From CALKZN01 sp050633585 (GTDB taxonomy: Bacteria > Pseudomonadota > Gammaproteobacteria > Arenicellales > Arenicellaceae), in NCBI GenBank assembly GCA_050633585.1, contig JBOEGT010000057.1:1-64000 (forward strand): DNA of 64,000 nt. Reading direction: 5' to 3'. The position numbers and the translations under genes were made by a program. Below are positions 25,312 to 33,836 of this stretch, piece after piece (positions within the stretch are counted from its first letter, which is position 1; every line of letters starts with the position of its first letter). Under the pieces are notes generated by a model, which saw only the letters and a list, made by a program, of their open reading frames with translations, was not told where the DNA came from and ran no database searches.

Positions 25312-25435
25312 TTAAGGATGCTTCAGCTTTATTGACATTCACTGGCACGGCAAATGCGGCTAGAGAGACAGCCATTAAGCTAACAGCTAAAACAGGCTTA
25401 ATAAAAGTAGAGAAATTTAGATTAGACATTTTCAT
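25298..25435 (-). pseudogene. 5' part of interrupted comEA-like gene
   Basis: From ATG 25435 (AAGGAG at 25441-25448, complement strand) the frame encodes MKMSNLNFSTF, a signal peptide ending about AAFA, then VPVNVNKAEASLIVHL and TGA. The VNVNKA pattern is the start of a ComEA-type helix-hairpin-helix domain; the last three residues come from the island. The 45-residue product lacks the DNA-binding part, so the competence protein is probably inactive. Its stop overlaps the start of the island helix-turn-helix gene, which may now use the host promoter. Confidence 0.75.
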
Positions 25436-25783
25436 AAAACACTCCTTGTTTTAAATAGATTAATTTTTAAATTGATGTCCCAGCTTCCTGCTGGGACATA
25501 TCCTATTAGATCATTAACGAAATTGTACGTCAATCATTCTCGCCAAAATCATTCACATTAATCCCCAGCATATATGACTCACTTCTGAATTGTTTCCAGA
25601 ATAAAAATATTAAAGTTAAATCATATATTTAACTTTAATGCGAATAATTTGATAATGATTTTTTCAATAAAATAAATTTATAGAAAACCACAAAAAAATA
25701 TAATTTTAATTTACCGTATCGCTCTGCTACGCTAATTTGAACTCGATACATTAACATTTATTAACCTAAAAGTCGGTCCTATT
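25436..25783. promoter_or_regulatory. 348-base AT-rich divergent promoter region with a hairpin
   Basis: No gene is visible between the comEA fragment and the TRAP-binding-protein genes, which point away from each other, so both promoters should lie here. A 10-bp perfect stem (ATGTCCCAGC, 25475-25484, and complement at 25490-25499) lies in the comEA leader and could be an attenuator or protein site. GTATCG at 25716 and CGATAC at 25744 form a weak repeat before the TRAP gene at 25784. Confidence 0.6.
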
Positions 25784-26752
25784 ATGCATTTTTTTCAAAA
25801 ATTTATTTTGTCACTCTTCGCCCTTTCCTCCCCTCAAGTATTCGCTATAGATTTAGATATGCCGACACCTTACGGGCCTGAAAATCATCCAACACAAATA
25901 GCCATAGAATTTGCCAAAGAAGTCTCATCAAGAACGGCTGACATAAAGCTGACGGTTCACCCTGGTGGCAAGCTCATAAAACATGCCGATATTTTTGATA
26001 GCGTCAGCTCAGGCAAAGTCAACTTCGGTGAAGTCTTTGGAGGACGCTTAGGCAACATCCATCCAATTTTCAAAGTCGATAATATTCCTTTCTTAGCAAC
26101 AGATTTCGACGAAGCAGAAAAGCTATTCTCTGTTTCAAAAAAAATACTCCGTCGCGAACTCCTAAAAAACAATGCTTTGCTGCTGTATGCCACACCTTGG
26201 CCAGCTCAAAGCTTATATTCAAACAAGCCTATTCGTTCACTTGCTGACATCAAAGGCTTAACCATCAGGACGTATAGCCCAACAACTGAAAGACTCACCT
26301 CACTCATGGGTGGAACAGGTCAAAGCGTTGCGTTCGGCGACATACCCGATAGTTTTAATACGAAAAAAATTGATGCCATGATCACCTCTCCCTCGACAGG
26401 CGTGAGCCAAAAAAGCTGGGATTACGTGTCGCACTATTCAGAAATTAATGCCTGGATACCGAAAAATCTAACGATCATTAACGCAGAATTCTTTAACGGT
26501 TTAGACGAAGAAACTCAAGAAATTATTCTCAGTGCGGCCGCGAAAGCACAAACCAAGGCTTGGAAAATTGTCCGAGAAAAAGCTAGCGAACATACTCAAA
26601 TTTTAGAAAAAAATGGCATCAAAGTATCTCGTCCTTCTTTAGATCTCTTGGAAGAACTCAGAAACATTGGTTACACCATGACTGACGAATGGATCGACAG
26701 CGCAGGGCCTTCTGGCTCAGATATTGTTGACTTATTTCAACAATGCATTTAA
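25784..26752 (+). CDS. TRAP transporter periplasmic binding protein (DctP family), 1 of 3
   Basis: The 322-residue precursor has a signal peptide cleaved about FA (residue 22) and a DctP-type core: TPYGPENHPTQIAIEF, KVNFGEVFGG, IPFLATDFDEAEKLF, and a ligand-binding Arg region IRTYSPTTERL. DctP proteins deliver organic acids to a DctQM membrane pair, which is not encoded nearby. It is the first of three consecutive binding-protein genes. Substrate cannot be read from sequence. Confidence 0.85.
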   Translation: MHFFQKFILSLFALSSPQVFAIDLDMPTPYGPENHPTQIAIEFAKEVSSRTADIKLTVHPGGKLIKHADIFDSVSSGKVNFGEVFGGRLGNIHPIFKVDNIPFLATDFDEAEKLFSVSKKILRRELLKNNALLLYATPWPAQSLYSNKPIRSLADIKGLTIRTYSPTTERLTSLMGGTGQSVAFGDIPDSFNTKKIDAMITSPSTGVSQKSWDYVSHYSEINAWIPKNLTIINAEFFNGLDEETQEIILSAAAKAQTKAWKIVREKASEHTQILEKNGIKVSRPSLDLLEELRNIGYTMTDEWIDSAGPSGSDIVDLFQQCI

Positions 26753-26774
26753 CAAATCTTAAAGGTAAACCCTG

Positions 26775-27875
26775 ATGACGTATTCCACTCAAAAAAGAAC
26801 TTTCAGTTTAACATTTAAAATCGCTGCTGCATTGTTAATCCAGTGTATTTCCATCGGCACAATACAAAACAGCCTTGCTCAATCCAAGAAAAATATAAAA
26901 TGGAACATGGTGGTTACTGAATCAAGAAATGACCACTTCCAAGAAATCCTTAATCAATCATTAGTTCAATATGTTCGTGAGTTTTCAAATGGAAGGCTGA
27001 CGATAGACATTAGTCCACAAAAATCGGCAAAAGAACCAGATGTTTTAAAATCGCTACAATCGCAAGAGTTCCAAATTGCTCACCTATCTCCAGCCAGTCT
27101 TTATGATTCAAACCCTAGCTTAGCGCTATTTAGCTCAACACCTTTCGGAATGATTTCTGCAGAAAGGAACGCATGGCTATATGAGGCAGGAGGCTTAGGT
27201 TTGATGCAAAAAGCCTATGCAAAATACAATGTCTACGCATTTCCAGGAGGGAATTCTGGCATACAAATGGGAGGTTGGTTTAGCAAACAAATTAAATCCA
27301 GAAAAGATATCAAAGGCATTTCTATTGCAAGCGAAGGCATCTCTAAAACAGTCTTCTCAGAGCTAGGGGCCAAAACCGTCAATTTACCGGCTGAAAAGTT
27401 AGTCCAAGCATTACAAAACAATACGGTTGAAGCTATTACGGGCGGCTCACCTGCCACAGAAAGTAATGCCGAATTTGCGAAAATAGCCGAATACTATTAC
27501 ACAGGATGGAATGAACCCAGCAAAGAAAGGCAGTTCTTTGTTGAAAAAAAGGCTTATGAAACGCTATCTAAGGACTTACAACTTGCATTAACTTCTGCAA
27601 TGCGTCTCGCGGCATATGACATTTACACCTATATGACCCACCTAAACACACAAAAACTAAATGAATTAAAACAACAATATCCTGAACTAAAAATTCATGC
27701 CTTCCCAAGAGATGTCATGCGTGCTTTGCGCAGAAAATCTGCTCAAGAGGTGCTCTCCATCCAAAAAACTGATACTGAAGCCAATACCATTATTCGCTCA
27801 ATTCAAGCATACCAAAAGCAAATACGCCTATGGACTCAAATTGGAGACCAAGCATATCTCAACAACTCTCGCTAA
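26775..27875 (+). CDS. TRAP transporter periplasmic binding protein (DctP family), 2 of 3
   Basis: The 366-residue protein has a signal peptide (about 1-36) and DctP features including FSSTPFGMIS, FPGGNSGIQMGGWF and YYYTGWNEPSKE. It closely resembles the next gene product, suggesting a tandem duplication and divergence. It starts 22 bases after the previous stop. No DctQ or DctM is adjacent. Confidence 0.85.
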   Translation: MTYSTQKRTFSLTFKIAAALLIQCISIGTIQNSLAQSKKNIKWNMVVTESRNDHFQEILNQSLVQYVREFSNGRLTIDISPQKSAKEPDVLKSLQSQEFQIAHLSPASLYDSNPSLALFSSTPFGMISAERNAWLYEAGGLGLMQKAYAKYNVYAFPGGNSGIQMGGWFSKQIKSRKDIKGISIASEGISKTVFSELGAKTVNLPAEKLVQALQNNTVEAITGGSPATESNAEFAKIAEYYYTGWNEPSKERQFFVEKKAYETLSKDLQLALTSAMRLAAYDIYTYMTHLNTQKLNELKQQYPELKIHAFPRDVMRALRRKSAQEVLSIQKTDTEANTIIRSIQAYQKQIRLWTQIGDQAYLNNSR

Positions 27876-27915
27876 TACAGGCTTCGACTCAAAACCAAAG
27901 ACTTAGGTTACTTTT

Positions 27916-28980
27916 ATGAAAAATTTATACAAAATCACTCTCATTACCGTCCTGCTCACCATGAGCAGCGCACTCAGCGCCAAAACATATAATTGGCGTC
28001 TCGCTCAGTCATGGGAAAGTGACTCACCATTATCGTATTCTGTTCAACAGTTTGTTACGTTGGCCAACCAATTATCAGCTGGCCAATTAAAAATTACCGT
28101 TGAACCTCAAGAAAAACACAAAAACCCATTTGGTATCTTTGACCTCGTTAAAGAAGGAAAATATCAAATGGGACATTCTGAATCCAGTTATTGGCGCAAA
28201 AAGGATCGCAATACATTATTCTTCAGTTCTGTACCATTTGGAATGATTGCCCCTGAGTTATATTCTTGGTTTTACCATGGCGACGGCATGCAGCTCATGG
28301 AAAAAGTTTACGCCAAATATGGCTTACTCTCTTTTCCAGGCGGCAATACAGGCAATCAAATGATGGGATGGTTCAGACGCGAAGTACAGTGCCTTGCCAA
28401 TCTCAAAGGGTTAAAAATGCGCATGACAGGCATTGCCGGAGAGGTAATGCGCAATGTTGGCGTTAATGTCGTTGATGTGCCATCGAACGAGCTCTATAAA
28501 TCTCTTGATGATGGCGATCTAGATGCTGTTGGGTACTTTGGACCTGCGATTGATTTTGATTTAGGTTTTTATAAAATTGCCCCTTATTACTACACTGGAT
28601 GGCACGCGCCTAGTTCTGAGATGCAATTTTTAATCAACCAAGAAGCATTTGCAGAGCTACCACAATCGTTACAACAGGTTGTCAAAAACGCAATGCGCTT
28701 AGCGGCTTACGATATGTACACCAAAATCACGCATGAAAATGGTGTAAAGCTCAACAGAATTAAGGAAGACTTTCCAAATATTAAGTTCCGCGCATTGCCC
28801 AACTCAGTGACTCGCAGACTCATTAGAGAAACCAGACGCCTAATGCGCGACATTGCGGAACAAGGGGATGACCTAACTCGCGAAATAATGAGCTCAATGG
28901 AAGCACACAAGAACAATAGCCGTAAATGGACTCGCGTTGGTGAGCAAGCTTATTTAAACAACTCTTCAGATGTGCTTTAG
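27916..28980 (+). CDS. TRAP transporter periplasmic binding protein (DctP family), 3 of 3
   Basis: The 354-residue protein has a signal peptide (ending SALSA) and the same core as the previous one: FSSVPFGMIAPEL, FPGGNTGNQMMGWFRRE, YYYTGWHAPSSEM and a C-terminal GEQAYLNNSS also found in the paralogue. The trio probably forms one transcript ending at the terminator at 29008-29045. Confidence 0.85.
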   Translation: MKNLYKITLITVLLTMSSALSAKTYNWRLAQSWESDSPLSYSVQQFVTLANQLSAGQLKITVEPQEKHKNPFGIFDLVKEGKYQMGHSESSYWRKKDRNTLFFSSVPFGMIAPELYSWFYHGDGMQLMEKVYAKYGLLSFPGGNTGNQMMGWFRREVQCLANLKGLKMRMTGIAGEVMRNVGVNVVDVPSNELYKSLDDGDLDAVGYFGPAIDFDLGFYKIAPYYYTGWHAPSSEMQFLINQEAFAELPQSLQQVVKNAMRLAAYDMYTKITHENGVKLNRIKEDFPNIKFRALPNSVTRRLIRETRRLMRDIAEQGDDLTREIMSSMEAHKNNSRKWTRVGEQAYLNNSSDVL

Positions 28981-29007
28981 TGAAATAGTGAAGATGAAAC
29001 TTTCATG

Positions 29008-29045
29008 AAAAGCAGCATCGCTTTCTCGTCAAGGTTGCTTTTTTT
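29008..29045 (+). terminator. Likely terminator of the TRAP-binding-protein genes
   Basis: AAAAGCAGC and GTTGCTTTT pair with one G-T wobble around a long loop, followed by a T run. Confidence 0.5.
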
Positions 29046-29063
29046 CAGTATCATTCACTCCAT

Positions 29064-29097
29064 CGTAACTACTGGGTAACCATACCCAGTAGTTACG
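29064..29097. repeat. 15-bp perfect palindromic stem upstream of parvulin gene
   Basis: CGTAACTACTGGGTA and its exact complement are separated by ACCA. No T run follows, so it is not a typical terminator. It lies 31 bases before the parvulin ATG and could be an operator or an mRNA hairpin. Confidence 0.7.
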
Positions 29098-29128
29098 CCA
29101 ACTAATGCATTTACCAATGAGGATAATC

Positions 29129-29413
29129 ATGGCTCAAGCAACAGCAAGACATATTCTAGTAAGCTCAGAAGAAGCTTGCCTAGAGATCAAAAACAACATT
29201 CAAAACAAATCAATTAGCTTTGAAGATGCTGCTAAGCAACACTCTAGTTGCCCATCTGGTCAAGCTGGCGGAGATTTAGGCAGTTTTGGGCCAGGGATGA
29301 TGGTGCCAGAATTTGATAAAGTGTGCTTCAATGAAGAAGTTGGCACCGTTCATGGTCCAGTACAAACTCAGTTTGGTTACCACTTAGTTGAAGTGACTGA
29401 CCGCTCAGAATAA
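29129..29413 (+). CDS. ppiC: Parvulin-type peptidyl-prolyl isomerase
   Basis: From ATG 29129 (GAGG upstream) the protein has about 94 residues and no signal peptide, so it is cytoplasmic. ARHILVSSEE, GGDLGSFGPGMMVPEFDK and QTQFGYHLVEV are the defining parvulin motifs. Two earlier in-frame ATG codons are less likely. It accelerates cis-trans proline isomerisation in protein folding. A single gene, ended by a terminator. Confidence 0.9.
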   Translation: MAQATARHILVSSEEACLEIKNNIQNKSISFEDAAKQHSSCPSGQAGGDLGSFGPGMMVPEFDKVCFNEEVGTVHGPVQTQFGYHLVEVTDRSE

Positions 29414-29423
29414 TAATCGTCAC

Positions 29424-29454
29424 AGAAAGCGGCTTACCAAACCTGCCGCTTTCT
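29424..29454. terminator. Bidirectional terminator between convergent genes
   Basis: AGAAAGCGGC and GCCGCTTTCT form a 10-bp stem between the parvulin and HNH genes, followed by CCCTTTTT on the plus strand. Confidence 0.75.
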
Positions 29455-29484
29455 AGTTCCCTTTTTACCCATCAAGATTCAAGT

Positions 29485-30147
29485 TTAAACATTCACCTTT
29501 CTCTCCAATAACGGACTCGTCCTTGGGAAATGCGCTTGCAAGAATTCCATTTGATCAGCCAATACACGGCGTCCCTTCAAATAAATATATTCTGCATGAG
29601 AAGGCTTAAAAGGAAGTGCTAACAATGTCATATTTGCCTGTTCTGGCGTTCTTCCAGCTTTATGATTATTGCAACGCTTACACGCAGTGGCCACGTTAGA
29701 CCAAATATCTTCCCCACCTAGACTTGTCGGAGTAATATGATCCCGCGACAAACAGTGTCGGCTATATGTCTCACCACAATACAAACACATACGTGCATCT
29801 CTAGCAAACAATGTTTGATTACTGAGCGGCGGAGTATATGAATAAAGCCTTTCGTGGCTATTCACCTTTTCTGAAGTAGTCGCAATAATTGAGTGAACTT
29901 CAAGGGTACTTTGCTGCCCTGTCATAGAATTAATGCCCCCACGCAGAAGATACAGAGGCTCACCACAGCTATATAAGACTTTATCTAAGAAGTAGAGCTT
30001 CACCGCTTCTTGATAACTAACCCAGTCAAGCGGCATCCCTGATGGGTCAACGCGAAGGATTTGATGACTAAGGTTTTTCGAAGAAAACTTCGACGTTTGT
30101 GCTACTTGTGTATCTAAAAAATTAGACTGTTCCATAGACTTAACCAT
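29485..30147 (-). CDS. HNH endonuclease-domain protein
   Basis: The 220-residue protein carries CLYCGETYSRHCLSRDHITP and then CKRCNNHKAGRTPEQ, a complete HNH zinc motif (about residues 138-190). This chromosomal family is common as a single gene in gammaproteobacteria; substrate is unknown. It is read toward the parvulin gene. An alternative start is at 30135. Confidence 0.85.
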   Translation of the reverse strand: MVKSMEQSNFLDTQVAQTSKFSSKNLSHQILRVDPSGMPLDWVSYQEAVKLYFLDKVLYSCGEPLYLLRGGINSMTGQQSTLEVHSIIATTSEKVNSHERLYSYTPPLSNQTLFARDARMCLYCGETYSRHCLSRDHITPTSLGGEDIWSNVATACKRCNNHKAGRTPEQANMTLLALPFKPSHAEYIYLKGRRVLADQMEFLQAHFPRTSPLLERKVNV

Positions 30148-30251
30148 AACTTAGTTATGACTAAGCTACAGGAAAAAATATGACAGAACAAGTACAGGGC
30201 TTTCTTTTAAGCTTAATAAAAAATGAGAGGGTTTATTTCAACAGGCACAAA

Positions 30252-30276
30252 AAAACCAGCCATAAAGGCTGGTTTT
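30252..30276 (-). terminator. Terminator of the rpmB-rpmG operon
   Basis: AAAACCAGCC and its complement around ATAAA; on the minus strand a T run follows. Confidence 0.85.
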
Positions 30277-30294
30277 ACGTAAACAAAACTTAAA

Positions 30295-30450
30295 TTACTT
30301 AATTTTTGCTTCTTTATACTCAACATGCTTACGAACTTTAGGGTCATATTTTTTAATAACCATTTTTTCAGTCATCGTACGCTTGTTTTTAGTTGTAGTG
30401 TAGTAATGACCCGTTCCTGCAGTCGATACTAATTTGATTTTATCTCTCAT
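30295..30450 (-). CDS. rpmG: 50S ribosomal protein L33
   Basis: A 51-residue frame starts MRDKIKLVSTAGTGHYYTTT and ends KEAKIK, with the TKNKRTMTEKM and KKYDPKVRKHV blocks of L33. It lies 42 bases downstream of rpmB, the usual order in proteobacteria. The two zinc-binding cysteine pairs of the C+ form are absent (C- form). Confidence 0.95.
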   Translation of the reverse strand: MRDKIKLVSTAGTGHYYTTTKNKRTMTEKMVIKKYDPKVRKHVEYKEAKIK

Positions 30451-30492
30451 GATGAATCCTCAGTCTCGCGTCTATAAAATAGTCGAAAAAAG

Positions 30493-30729
30493 TTATACTT
30501 TTTCGCCACGTGTACGTAGCTCAGTCAACACAGTATCAATGCCTTTTTTATCAATGATACGAATACCTTTCGTCGACACACGCAATTTAACCCAACGATT
30601 TTCACTTTCAACCCAAAACTTACGATAGTGCAAGTTAGGCACAAAGGTACGACGCGTTCTGTTTTTCGCGTGTGAAACATTGTTGCCAAAAGTGGTACGT
30701 TTACCAGTAACCTGACATTCTCTTGCCAT
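30493..30729 (-). CDS. rpmB: 50S ribosomal protein L28
   Basis: The 78-residue protein starts MARECQVTGKRTTFGNNVSH, has RRTFVPNLHYRKFW and ends with TRGEKV, the full-length L28 sequence pattern. It is the first gene of the rpmB-rpmG operon; the 220-base upstream gap to radC should hold the promoter. Confidence 0.97.
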   Translation of the reverse strand: MARECQVTGKRTTFGNNVSHAKNRTRRTFVPNLHYRKFWVESENRWVKLRVSTKGIRIIDKKGIDTVLTELRTRGEKV

Positions 30730-30950
30730 TATAATAACCTTTCTTAGATTTCTAAGTCTTATGCGCCTCTGCCTTGTTTAAGCGTAAATACAAAGGACAC
30801 ATGTAAAAATTCTTTCAAAACCACTAAATATCGATGTGATAAATAGCGGGTGCGCATTTATATCAAATTGCATGAAGAAATCCAAACACTTTTACGCGTT
30901 TTTAGCTATTTTCTGCAAAAATAACGAGAAAAGCATTTGGACCGGCAACA

Positions 30951-31751
30951 TTATAGCAAACCTCGTTCAGCAAATGAGCAACATTCGGCATTACCCACAA
31001 TAATATGATCTAATAAATTGACATCCAATAAACCAAGCGCTGTGCGTAAAGATTGCGTTAATTGTTTGTCAGCCTCTGAGGGCTCAGCAATACCTGAAGG
31101 ATGATTATGAGCCACAATTAAGCTTGCAGCATTATATTGCATAGCTTCTTTAACAACCTCTCTTACAGGCACCGATGCGCCATTTATTGTTCCTCGAAAC
31201 AACTCTTTATAGGCAATCAACTGATGCCTAGCATCTAAAAATAAAGCCACAAAAGCCTCATAAGGTTTATCGCGAAGTTGCAAGCGCAAATAATCTTTGG
31301 TTTTATCAGAGCTGGTTAAACAATTTTCTTTAACAATAGATTGCTCTAATACTCGCTTACCTAACTCCAACGCAGCTTGCAATTGAGCATATTTAGCAGC
31401 CCCCATTCCATGCAACTTGAAAAACTGTTTAGGCGGCAACATTAATAACTCACGCACACCCCCTGACTCCAACAGCAATCGCCTTGCCAACTCAACAACA
31501 GAAACCCCTTTCACACCAGTCCTCAATAATATAGCTAGCAATTCTGCATCAGATATCGCATTTGCCCCGCAATGAATCAATCGCTCACGCGGTCTCTCCT
31601 TTAACGGCCAATGCTTCACTGATTGATCAGCTGGCAATGTAGCTGTGTTAGCGTTTTTATTTGATCGAGGCTTTTTTTTAATTAGTTCTTTATGATCTTC
31701 TTTTTGTTGATCATGGTTATTCTGACGAATAACTGACTCAGATATAGACAT
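30951..31751 (-). CDS. radC: RadC-family protein, chromosomal copy
   Basis: The 266-residue protein has the helix-hairpin-helix region (LRTGVKGVSVVELARRL, GMGAAKYAQLQAALELGKR) and the C-terminal JAB/MPN motif VAHNHPSGIAEPSEAD. The N-terminal extension of about 40 residues is low in complexity and lysine-rich. It diverges from coaBC, the conserved neighbour in gammaproteobacteria. RadC-type proteins have been linked to repair, but the biochemical role is unsettled. Confidence 0.93.
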   Translation of the reverse strand: MSISESVIRQNNHDQQKEDHKELIKKKPRSNKNANTATLPADQSVKHWPLKERPRERLIHCGANAISDAELLAILLRTGVKGVSVVELARRLLLESGGVRELLMLPPKQFFKLHGMGAAKYAQLQAALELGKRVLEQSIVKENCLTSSDKTKDYLRLQLRDKPYEAFVALFLDARHQLIAYKELFRGTINGASVPVREVVKEAMQYNAASLIVAHNHPSGIAEPSEADKQLTQSLRTALGLLDVNLLDHIIVGNAECCSFAERGLL

Positions 31752-31848
31752 TGATTCTCTCCTTGAATCTCAATTTAACTTTATTTTATAAAAAATACAC
31801 CAAAATCCATCTTGGCTCTCTTTAGGAGCCACTGTACACTCCATCACT

Positions 31849-33051
31849 ATGTTAAGTCTAGTCAATAAAAATATCTTATTAGGCGTTACCGCAGGAATCG
31901 CTGCCTACAAAACTCCCGACCTTGTTCGTCGCTTACGCGACCTTGGCGCTAATGTACAAGTAGTGCTTAGCAAAAATGCAGCTGATTTTGTTTCCGAAAT
32001 CGCCTTACAAGCCGTCAGCGGACACTCCGTACACAACTATAAAATGGATGCTGAGTCCGAGTCTGGGATGGGTCATATCGATCTGGCACGCTGGGCCGAC
32101 GCAGTATTAATTGCTCCGGCAACTGCCAATGCTATATCTCGCCTAAAAAATGGCGAAGCTGACGAACTACTGACCACTATTTGTGTTGCCACAAATGCCA
32201 TCATTGCTATCGCTCCTGCCATGAATCAACAAATGTGGGCAAATCAGGCGACCCAAGCCAATATTGAACACCTTAGAAAAGTCGGCATCGCTATTCTAGG
32301 ACCCGATTCTGGAGATCAAGCGTGTGGAGAAGTTGGGATGGGCAGAATGCTTCAACCCATTGATCTTGCACAGCGTACCGCTCAACTATTCGAAACAGGC
32401 TCGTTAGCGGGCAAATCTGTCATGCTAACAGCTGGCCCAACATGGGAAGCTTTAGACCCTGTCAGAGGCATCACCAATCACAGCTCAGGGCTAATGGGCT
32501 ACTCACTCGCACAAGCGGCTGTTGAGGCAGGCGCCAAAGTAACGCTAGTGTCAGGACCAACCCACCTCACCTCCCCTGAACATGTCAATGCTCTTCAGGT
32601 TATTTCAGCGTTAGATATGCAAGAAGCGGTGATGGATAACATTAGCAACCAAGACGTCTTTATCGGTGTAGCCGCGGTTGCAGACTATCGACCTATTGAA
32701 ACTGCAGAATGCAAAATCAAGAAAAAAACAGATAACGACACCATGACAATCACCATGGTAAAAAACCCTGACATCCTAGCAGGTGTTGCCAGCCTGCCTA
32801 ATGCCCCATTCACTGTTGGCTTTGCCGCCGAAACTAACGATGTTGAAGAATATGCAAAAGGCAAATTAGAACGAAAAAAATTAGATATGATTGCCGCAAA
32901 TCACGTCGGTGGTAAGGATACTGGTTTTGGCACTGCTGATAATGCAATAACCTTGATTACAAAAGAAGAAACTATCGTACTCAGCAAAGCGAGTAAAACT
33001 CAAATTGCTCGACAACTCATTGAAGAGATCAGCCGAAAAATAAACCCATAA
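31849..33051 (+). CDS. coaBC: Bifunctional phosphopantothenoylcysteine decarboxylase / synthetase
   Basis: The 400-residue protein has the N-terminal flavoprotein CoaC (GITAGIAAYK-like start, APAMNQQMW motif, about 1-185) and a C-terminal CoaB (LTAGPTWEALDPVRGITN, KIKK...). It converts 4'-phosphopantothenate and cysteine to 4'-phosphopantetheine in coenzyme A synthesis. Dut follows after 49 bases, a standard arrangement. Confidence 0.95.
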   Translation: MLSLVNKNILLGVTAGIAAYKTPDLVRRLRDLGANVQVVLSKNAADFVSEIALQAVSGHSVHNYKMDAESESGMGHIDLARWADAVLIAPATANAISRLKNGEADELLTTICVATNAIIAIAPAMNQQMWANQATQANIEHLRKVGIAILGPDSGDQACGEVGMGRMLQPIDLAQRTAQLFETGSLAGKSVMLTAGPTWEALDPVRGITNHSSGLMGYSLAQAAVEAGAKVTLVSGPTHLTSPEHVNALQVISALDMQEAVMDNISNQDVFIGVAAVADYRPIETAECKIKKKTDNDTMTITMVKNPDILAGVASLPNAPFTVGFAAETNDVEEYAKGKLERKKLDMIAANHVGGKDTGFGTADNAITLITKEETIVLSKASKTQIARQLIEEISRKINP

Positions 33052-33100
33052 ACGGTTGTGGCCCTCAAGTACAACACAGACTAATATTTACAGGTAAAAG

Positions 33101-33559
33101 ATGAAAAAAGCAGTGCAAGTCAAAATTTTAGACTCGAGAATTGGCCAAGACATTCCCATGCCAGAATATGCTACCGATGGATCTGCAGGCTTAGATCTTC
33201 GTGCCTGTATTGAAACATCTATTACCATCAAACCCAGTGAAACAGTACTGATACCAACTGGTTTATCTGTCTATTTAGCAGACCCTAGCCTAGCCGCAAT
33301 GCTATTACCAAGATCAGGGCTAGGTCACAAGCATGGTATCGTTTTGGGCAATCTTGTCGGCTTAATCGATGCGGACTATCAAGGCCCATTAATGGTCTCC
33401 TTATGGAACCGTAGCAATCAAGATTTCAATATAGAAGTTGGCGATAGAATTGCACAAATGATAGTCGTCCCAGTCATTCAATGTGATTTCAATATCGTTG
33501 ATAATTTTGAAGAAACCGCCAGAGGAGAAGGCGGTTTTGGACACTCGGGCGTCAAATAA
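33101..33559 (+). CDS. dut: dUTP diphosphatase
   Basis: The 152-residue protein has all five trimeric dUTPase motifs: DGSAGLDLRAC, PRSGLGHKHG, GLIDADYQGP, GDRIAQMIVVP and a C-terminal RGEGGFGHSG. It hydrolyses dUTP to dUMP, which prevents uracil in DNA. It lies downstream of coaBC in the same direction. Confidence 0.97.
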   Translation: MKKAVQVKILDSRIGQDIPMPEYATDGSAGLDLRACIETSITIKPSETVLIPTGLSVYLADPSLAAMLLPRSGLGHKHGIVLGNLVGLIDADYQGPLMVSLWNRSNQDFNIEVGDRIAQMIVVPVIQCDFNIVDNFEETARGEGGFGHSGVK

Positions 33560-33836
33560 AATAATTGCATTTAATGAACTTTAAACACAAAAAAGCAGCC
33601 TACTGAGCAAAAAAGCTTAAAATTCTACATTTTTTTTAGTAGAATACGCCGCAGCGGTTCGAATGATAGCTAGGTGCTATTGCGAAATGGGTGCTTTTCA
33701 GAGCTTGTTAGCTACATTTAATAACAAACTTAATTTGAGCTTAGCGCACCATTTCCCAACAGACCTAATCTATGAGTACTGAGTCACCCTCTTAGATTCA
33801 GACCACTCACACTACTTAAACTTATCGAGGTTAATT

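Noticed and set aside
33640..33836. Possible RNA gene upstream of gltA
   Set aside because: Short paired bases are visible, but no tRNA arm pattern or known riboswitch consensus is present; treated as promoter region.
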